This document shows, piece after piece, positions 57,651-64,000 of a DNA stretch of 64,000 bases. The position numbers and the translations under genes were made by a program. Position 1 is the stretch's first letter. Every line of letters starts with the position of its first letter. Under the pieces are notes generated by a model. That model had not been told where the DNA came from, ran no database searches, and saw nothing but the letters and a program-made list of their open reading frames with translations. The stretch is from Protea cynaroides (Eukaryota > Streptophyta > Magnoliopsida > Proteales > Proteaceae), in contig CM053267.1 of assembly GCA_028583415.1 (NCBI GenBank), positions 56,124,914 through 56,188,913 on the forward strand, in the 5' to 3' direction.

Positions 57651-59898
57651 CAATCCATATTTGTCAACATGTGAGAGTGTACTCTCGACATTGGAAAATA
57701 GGCATCTGAGCCTCACTTTATTCTTACATATATCCATACGTCTATATTTATTCGCGCATCACAAGCGCATGAGCCCGCATTGCACAAGAATAATTACAAA
57801 ATATAAAAATTCCTACGGGATATATAAGTATGGATTGGGGATCAAAACTATTTAATACATTTTCCTTTCGCATTATGGGATACATTGAAGGGGTAGGGGA
57901 TGTCCTAGTCTATCTCACCCGTCACTACGCTAGGGATGGCAAGTGCCGCATACATATCGTGTTACCCACCCGCATCAAATAATTATGGGTGCACGATGGC
58001 CGAACCCATATACCACATAAATAAAGACATAAAGTAGGGGCGTTACCTGCCTGTGAGTAGAGGTGGACTGCGAAATAAAGGAAATATGATCCCACGTATC
58101 CTGAAGCTATGCGAAGTGAATAGGTACTCGGGGACACGTTCTCTCTTCTAAACCCTGAAGTTGCCTACAGTTGCCTTAATTCCCTGTAAGAGATTGTCAA
58201 AACTCAAGAGGTGGTCAAAAGGTGAAACAGCCTCATAGCTTCCTGATAGTAGAACCTTCTTTGCTGAAATGGAATGCATCCAACAATGTTCTAATTTAGG
58301 AATTCAACATGGTAATGAATAGGAAAAAAAATGGTAATGTATCAAATTTAACAACATAAACCCATAGGAAGAGCCGATGGTCTCTACTGTTACTGGGTTT
58401 GTGGTACCCTCATACATACGCAGGGGACTAAGCAAAACCCCATTCACTATTTCCACAGAATTTAAATAGATCTTAAACAATAACACAAACATAGAATCCT
58501 AGACACGCACTGAGAAAATCTTCATTGGACTATTCTGTGCAATTGACTAAACAGATACAATTACCAAAAACCAAAACGGGTATACTTCTACTTAATTTTG
58601 AAATAAAAAATGGACCTCAAATGCCCCAAGATTAACGTAACGCTAACTCCAAAGAAAACAAATAGGAATCAATTCTACTGCAGGATCGATTTTCCAATAA
58701 TACAGCTCAGTTCAATCAATAAACAGCAAGGATTGAACAAAGAAATAAGTAAAAAAAACATTGCATAAGAAAGTAAATAAGAGAAGAAAAGATTGCAAAA
58801 GAAAGAAACTTGTGGAGAAAAAATACATAGGAAACGACTTGTAGAGAGATTCTTGTAGAATAATGTTAAGAGTCGACAGAACTAGAAATAGGAAATTGCT
58901 GAACCAGGAACCACCCCTAATGATGCAACCGGATAGCGAAAATCATGATTGACTCAGCTTGGAACGACCCGAAGAAGAACTACCAAAGAAACAGAGCACT
59001 GATATATGAAACGAACTGATCTCAGATCTGATTCGTTAAAGAGATTTCAGATCTGAGATGATGTTGACGAACTAAAGAACGAACTGAAATCCGGAATGAA
59101 AATCTGAGAACAGATTTGTAGCAAGAACTGTTAGAAGACATTGGTAGGAATGAACATCTGCTCATGAAGAAGGATAATGATCCCAAGAACTGACTGAAAA
59201 ATCCCAAGAAAAAAATGATGTTGAAACTCAGTGACTTTTAAAAATCATTGAAACAAACTGAAAATATCCCAAGAATCATGGCTGATTCAGCCGGAAAAGA
59301 AAACAAATTGAAATGGAGTCAAATTTCAGCGATGAAAGAAAAATGAAAATAGGACAAAGAATTTCAGATCTGAAACTGAAATTGGAAATTTCAACGAATC
59401 ATAAGAAAAATGTAATTGAAGCGAATCATCAGAAAATGGGACGATGGAAACTCCGGTGGGGGATACAAGTAGATTGCGGAAAATAAAACGATGAGAACAT
59501 AACAGATTAGATCAAACAGAATATTTAGTGACAAAAAAAATAAAAATAAAAAATTAAATTAACGGATTTGAAAACAAGAAGATCAACCGGAGAAGCATGA
59601 TAATCACGGCAAGAAAGAGAAACAAAGAAAAGAGAACGTAAACCAGGTTTCAGAAATTTTCTCTCAAGTATTTCAAGAACTTAATCAGATTTCAAATGTC
59701 GACATATTTTATCATTGGCAAAACAAAATTTCGTAGAAAAGGAAGTGAACAAACCTTCAGAAGAGTTAGCTCAGGTTGTGGGAGAGGAGTGACCGCTTCC
59801 AGATCTGTCGACGCCACTTGAGATCCACTGAATCGTGTGAAGGAGGTTCGAATCTCAGCAAGATTGTTCGAACTTCCGCCGTCGTACGGTATCGTCGT
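57651..59898. other. AT-rich non-coding DNA
   Basis: No domain is recognisable. Words such as TCAGATCTGA recur between 58,990 and 59,380. It may be the rest of the non-coding repeat that starts at 56,042. Confidence 0.4.
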
Positions 59899-61948
59899 TG
59901 TAAGACCCACACTCCGTAAACCCGGTCTAAACCTTGGTTTTATGTCGTAGCAGGTCTTCCGATCATCACCGAGCCAGACGGGACGAGCGGATGACAAACA
60001 GGTATGAAATCGGATCAAAGACAGTCAAATAATCATTATTTTATGTTGACCGATCGATGATACCGGTCTTGGTACCGGTCGACCGGTCAGCTCTACGCAG
60101 CTGACTACGAAGATCCAAAATTAGATCTCTGTGGGTCCACTTTCCTAAAACCTAATGCCTGAACCTTTCTAATCCTAATAGGGTTACTAAACCCTAATTC
60201 TAGCCTATATAAACACTCTTGGACCTCCTCAAATCCTTTCCATTATCTCTCACAAACCCTAGAGAGGAGAAGGAGGTTGGAAAGGAGAAGGAGCTAGGAG
60301 GAAGAAGGAAGTACCGCCATTACCATTCGACGACGCTCACGTCACGCCAGTCAACGGTAAGTGTTTTAACCACTCTTCTTACCCTATGACTCTAGGATAG
60401 TTATAAGGGTGGATCAATACCATGCAAAGTAGGTATTGATCTAAAACCCTAATTGGACCTTAAAACCCTAAATTTGTCGTTAAACCCTAGATTCAAGTTC
60501 CGAGATGATATTCATCGAAACTAGACTTGAATGAGTTGGAGATAACTCTAACTCAAAGCTCAAACTTATAATGGATAGGGGAAACCCTGGAAATCCATAG
60601 AGATTGATCGACGGCAGTCGAAAAACCTAAGTATGGTCTTCCGGAGACATACCGGTCAACTATACCAGTTGCACACTATGCGGCCAGTATGTTGCCACCG
60701 GTACCTTCCAAGGGGCTGGTCTGTGGGGATCGGCTGACCATACCAGTCGCCAGTCTTCCCCACAGAGCTGCGATCGGTACATGCCACCGGTCAGCTCTGT
60801 GAGTGTATTTTTGTAACCTCGTTGGTTTTCTAATCAACGTGAAACCCTAAGAAACTATTCTAATGAAACCCTAATATTATGTAGGACTTTGTGATAGCAC
60901 GTTTGGATCTTGCGATGTGGAGCAAGCTATCAAACGAGCGTCAGGTAAGGGAATCTGACCTAAACCCTAATAATTAATGGACAGTAAATCATTGTTAATA
61001 ACCTGAACATATATGATGTGGTGTTTGTGCATATTCCCATGTCATCCTTTACTTTCAGTTATTATTATTGTTCATGCATTGATAGGATGTGATTGTTAGG
61101 CATGTGATTGTTTTCGTTGATGTGTGGAGTGGGGCATGGAGCCTGGGACCATTCCTCACACTAGCACCTTTTGTAGTATTTTATTTCAACATGCTTGGTA
61201 CGGGTGGGGCATCAAGGGAAGGTCGTGGTACGGTGGTCTCCGATGTTGATGCTGGCCTGGCCATGGTGATGTGGCACTGTGGTCTCCAAGGTTGACGTTG
61301 GCTTGTCCACGATGCTTTAGCTCTATCTCTATGCCGTAGGGAGTCATGTTGGGATAGGGTCTACCTGCGTACTGTTCTATCCTAGTGGGTTAGTTGCGGA
61401 TAGGGTATCAGGGGAGGTACGGGGATGCCTTAGATTTATCTCTATATCGTAGATGGCTGTGCTGTGATAGAGCATACATTGATGACATATAGGATTGGTT
61501 AGTTGCGAACCCAGTTTGCAAGCCCTGGCCAGTAGGGGCTTAGGTACTGGTATAGGTAGAGCATCAGGGGAGGTACGGGGATATCTTAGCTCTATCTCTA
61601 TTCCATGATGGGTGCATGTGGGCCAATGGGGGTGTGATCCATGAGGTGCCACACACTCGTGTATAGAGGTGCGGGGGCCACCAAACCTTTCTATAGCACA
61701 TTACAAACTTAAACCAGACCATAGCATAAAATGATTGTTACTCATGCATAATATTGTGAAACTGTCTGATTGTCTTACTGAGCTAAGTTGTGAGCTCACC
61801 CTTTGTATATACATTGTTTTTAGATGTTGATGCAGGTTATACGGTGGATGACTATATGAACGCTCCGGCGTATGGTGATGTTGCTGCTCTGGGTGTACAG
61901 GCAGGAGAGGACGAGCATGACGCTTCATGCGAGTGCCCTTTCTGCGTG
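59899..61948 (+). mobile_element. Gypsy LTR, plus orientation, 3'-truncated
   Basis: It begins TGTAAGACCCACACTCCGTA, the standard start of chromovirus-type LTRs, and is homologous (inverted) to 61,949-63,595 over about 1.65 kb. It extends about 400 bases further, through a CTGAGCTAAGTT(G)TGAGCTCACCC motif and a splice-acceptor-like TTTTTAG with the DAGYTV...EDEHDASCEC block. At 61,948 it switches abruptly to the inverted copy. ACCGGT-type words are dense at 60,060-60,090 and 60,645-60,800. No internal region of its own is attached. Confidence 0.85.
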
Positions 61949-63595
61949 TACCTAAGCCCCTACTGGTTAGGGCTTGCAAACTGGGCTCGCAACTAACCAA
62001 TCCTATATGTCATCAATGTATGCTCTATCCCAGCACAGCCGTCTACGACATAGAGATAGAGCTAAGGCATCCCCGTACCTCCCCTGATACCCTATCCGCA
62101 ACTAATCCACTAGGATAGAACAGTATGCAGGTAGACCCTATCCCAACATGACTCCCTACGACATAGAGATAGAGCTAAAGCATCGTGGACAAGCCAGCGT
62201 TGACCTCGGAGACCACAGTGCCACATCACCATGGCTAGGCCAGTATCAACATCGGAGACCACCGTACCATGACCTTCCCCTGATGCCCCTCCCGTACGAA
62301 GCATGTTGAAATAGAATACTACAAAAGGTGCCAGTGTGAGGAATGATCCCAGGCTCCATGCCCCACTCCACACACCAACGAAAACAATCACATGCCTAAC
62401 AATCACATCCTATCAATGCATGAACAATAATAATAACTGAAAGTAAAGGATGGCATGTGAATATGCACAAACACCACATCATATATGTTCAGGTTATTAA
62501 CAACGATTTACTGTCCATTAATTATTAGGGTTTAGGTCAGATTCCCTTACCTGACGCTCGTTTGATAGCTTGCTCCACGTCGCAAGATCCAAACGTGCTA
62601 TCACAAAGTCCTACATAATATTAGGGTTTCATTAGAATAGTTTCTTAGGATTTTACGTTGGTTGGAAAACCAACGAGGTTACAAAAATACACTCACAGAG
62701 CTGACCGGTGGCATGTACCGGTCGTAGCTCTGTGGGGAAGACTGGCGACCGGTATGGTCAGCCAGTACCCACAGACCAGCCCCCTAGAAGGTACCGGTGG
62801 CAATATACCGGCCGCACAGTGTGCAACCGGTATAGTCGACCGGTATGTCTCCGGAAGACCATACTTGGGTTTTTCGACTGCCGTCGATCAATCTCTATGG
62901 ATTTCCAGGGTTTCTCCTATCCATTCTAAGTCTAAGCTTTGAGTTAGAGTTATCTCCAACTCATTCAAGTCTAGTTTCGATGAATATCATCTCGGAACTT
63001 GAATCTAGGGTTTAATGGTAAATTTAGGGTTTTAAGGTCCAATTAGGGTTTTAGATCAATGCCTACTTTGCATGGTATTGATCCACCCTTATAACTATCC
63101 TAGAGTCATAGGGTAAGAAGAGTGGTTAAAACACTTACCGTTGACTGGCGTAACGTGAGCATTGTCGAATGGTAATGGCGGTACTTCCTTCTTCCTCCTA
63201 GCTCCTTCTCCTTTCCAACCTCCTTCTCCTCTCTAGGGTTTGTGAGAGATAATGGAAAGGATTTGAGGAGGTCCAAGAGTGTTTATATTGGCTAGAATTA
63301 GGGTTTAGTAACCCTATTAGGATTAGGAAGGTTCAGGCATTAGGGTTTAGGAAAGTGGGACCCACAGAGATCTAATTCCGGATCTCCATAGTCAGCTACG
63401 TAGAGCTGACCGATCGACCGGTACCAAGACGGTATCATCGATCGATCAACATAAATAATGATTATTTGACTGTCTTTGATCCGATTTCGTACCTGTTTGT
63501 CATCCGCTCGTCCCGTCTGGCTCGGTGATGATCGGAAGACCTGCTACGACATAAAACCAAGGTTTAGACCGGGTTTACGGAGTGTGGGTCTTACA
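61949..63595 (-). mobile_element. Gypsy 3' LTR, minus orientation, truncated
   Basis: On the minus strand it starts TGTAAGACCCACACTCCGTA at 63,595, directly after a polypurine tract, and runs to 61,949 where the terminal 400 or so bases are missing. It therefore belongs to the element whose pol C-terminus lies at 63,663-63,989. It closely matches 59,899-61,548 in inverted orientation. Confidence 0.85.
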
Positions 63596-63692
63596 ACTCC
63601 CCCACCCTTAAAAGAAATTTTGTCCCCGAAATTTGCATGTAGGTCTCACAACTCCCCCACCCTTAAAAGAAATTTTGGCCCCGAAATTTGAA
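63596..63692 (-). promoter_or_regulatory. Duplicated polypurine tract
   Basis: Two copies of AAATTTCTTTTAAGGGTGGG-like tract (minus strand; differences GGGGCCAAAATTTC / GGGGACAAAATTTC) are separated by TGTGAGACCTACATGC, the same arrangement as at 43,768-43,845. Confidence 0.75.
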
Positions 63693-63989
63693 CGTACCTT
63701 GATCGTCGAAAAGGTTAGGATACTCTTTCCTCATCGCTCTCTCCTCTTCCCAAGTAATTTCTTCGACATTTTGGCTTCTCCAATGCACCTTCACATAATG
63801 GATATCCTTGGTTCGAAGTTGCTGTACCTTTCGGCTTGAGAGCATCACAGGCACCACTTCGAATGTTAAGTCTTCAGTCAAGTCTAGGGGGTCTGCTGTC
63901 AAGATGTGCGATGAGTCTCTGACATACTTCTTCAACAATGATACATGGAACACATCATGAACACTTGACATAGATGGTGGTAGAGCCAA
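63663..63989 (-). CDS. Gypsy integrase C-terminus with chromodomain-like region, partial
   Basis: Open to near the window edge: LPPSMSSVHDVFHVSLLKKY, RDSSHIL, LTEDLTFEVVPVML, QQLRTKDIHYVKVHW and EEITWEEERAMRKEYPNLF, then a C-terminal tail. It is close to the frame at 43,899-44,171 but with fewer lesions: no stop occurs between the VFHVS block and the TWE block. Only the last 100 or so residues are inside the window, so the state of the rest is unknown. It acts, in intact elements, by tethering integration to particular chromatin. Confidence 0.8.
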   Translation of the reverse strand: MALPPSMSSVHDVFHVSLLKKYVRDSSHILTADPLDLTEDLTFEVVPVMLSSRKVQQLRTKDIHYVKVHWRSQNVEEITWEEERAMRKEYPNLFDDQGTFKFRGQNFF

Positions 63990-64000
63990 TTGATATGCTA

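Noticed and set aside
61089..62406. Pair of similar predicted proteins on opposite strands (61,089-61,295 and 62,406-62,110)
   Set aside because: They are the same LTR sequence in inverted orientation. The similarity reflects the palindrome, not two genes.

Overview
This window is nuclear DNA from a flowering plant. It is AT-rich and full of retrotransposon relics on both strands: Ty1/copia and Ty3/gypsy LTR elements with tRNA-iMet primer sites, hAT- and Harbinger-type MITEs, a probable SINE and a fragment of integrated plastid DNA. I see no intact host gene. The only host-gene traces are broken pieces: two tandem homeodomain fragments of an HD-Zip IV gene, an LRR receptor-kinase ectodomain/TM remnant, and a short ATG-led stretch split by a retrotransposon. 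The species cannot be fixed from the sequence alone.

Layout. 1-3.37 kb: a dispersed repeat, a probable solo LTR and minus-strand copia remnants. 3.37-6.04 kb: a 2.67-kb solo LTR with a TAATA target-site duplication (TSD). 6-9.5 kb: quiet AT-rich DNA with a SINE-like piece. 9.5-10.8 kb: HD-Zip IV fragments and a LINE-type RNase H remnant. 10.8-15.46 kb: AT-rich DNA, a Harbinger-like MITE (TSD TAA) and a second copy of the 1-960 repeat. 15,467-22,063: a non-autonomous minus-strand copia element with paired 1,908-bp LTRs (TSD GATAC). 22.1-22.85 kb: LRR pseudogene. 22.85-28.3 kb: a 5'-truncated plus-strand copia pol, split near its C-terminus by a non-coding LTR element (24,335-27,900, TSD GGATG). 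28,314-28,450: plastid rpl2/trnH junction DNA. 28.5-34 kb: an LTR-like piece, another copia remnant, a hAT MITE (8-bp TSD) and tandem-repeat-rich non-coding DNA.

34.2-56.0 kb is a three-level nest. An old plus-strand copia element has its gag split by an 18.6-kb plus-strand SIRE/Tork-like copia element (35,200-53,816, TSD AACTA). That element has its reverse transcriptase split by a 9-kb minus-strand chromodomain gypsy element (41,587-50,568). Target-site duplications and reading frames across the breaks agree at each level. From 56.0 to 59.9 kb lies non-coding tandem-repeat DNA of the same type as 30.2-31.4 kb. From 59,899 to 63,595 two gypsy LTRs face each other as an inverted repeat with about 1.65-kb arms, and the right one leads into a second chromodomain gypsy element that runs off the window.

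Nothing here works together as a host pathway. The content is a record of successive insertions. The most interesting signals are structural: a splice-acceptor-plus-coding-like block shared by the LTRs of the two gypsy elements, a duplicated polypurine tract in both, ACCGGT-rich LTR arrays, the LTR palindrome, and the precise nesting.
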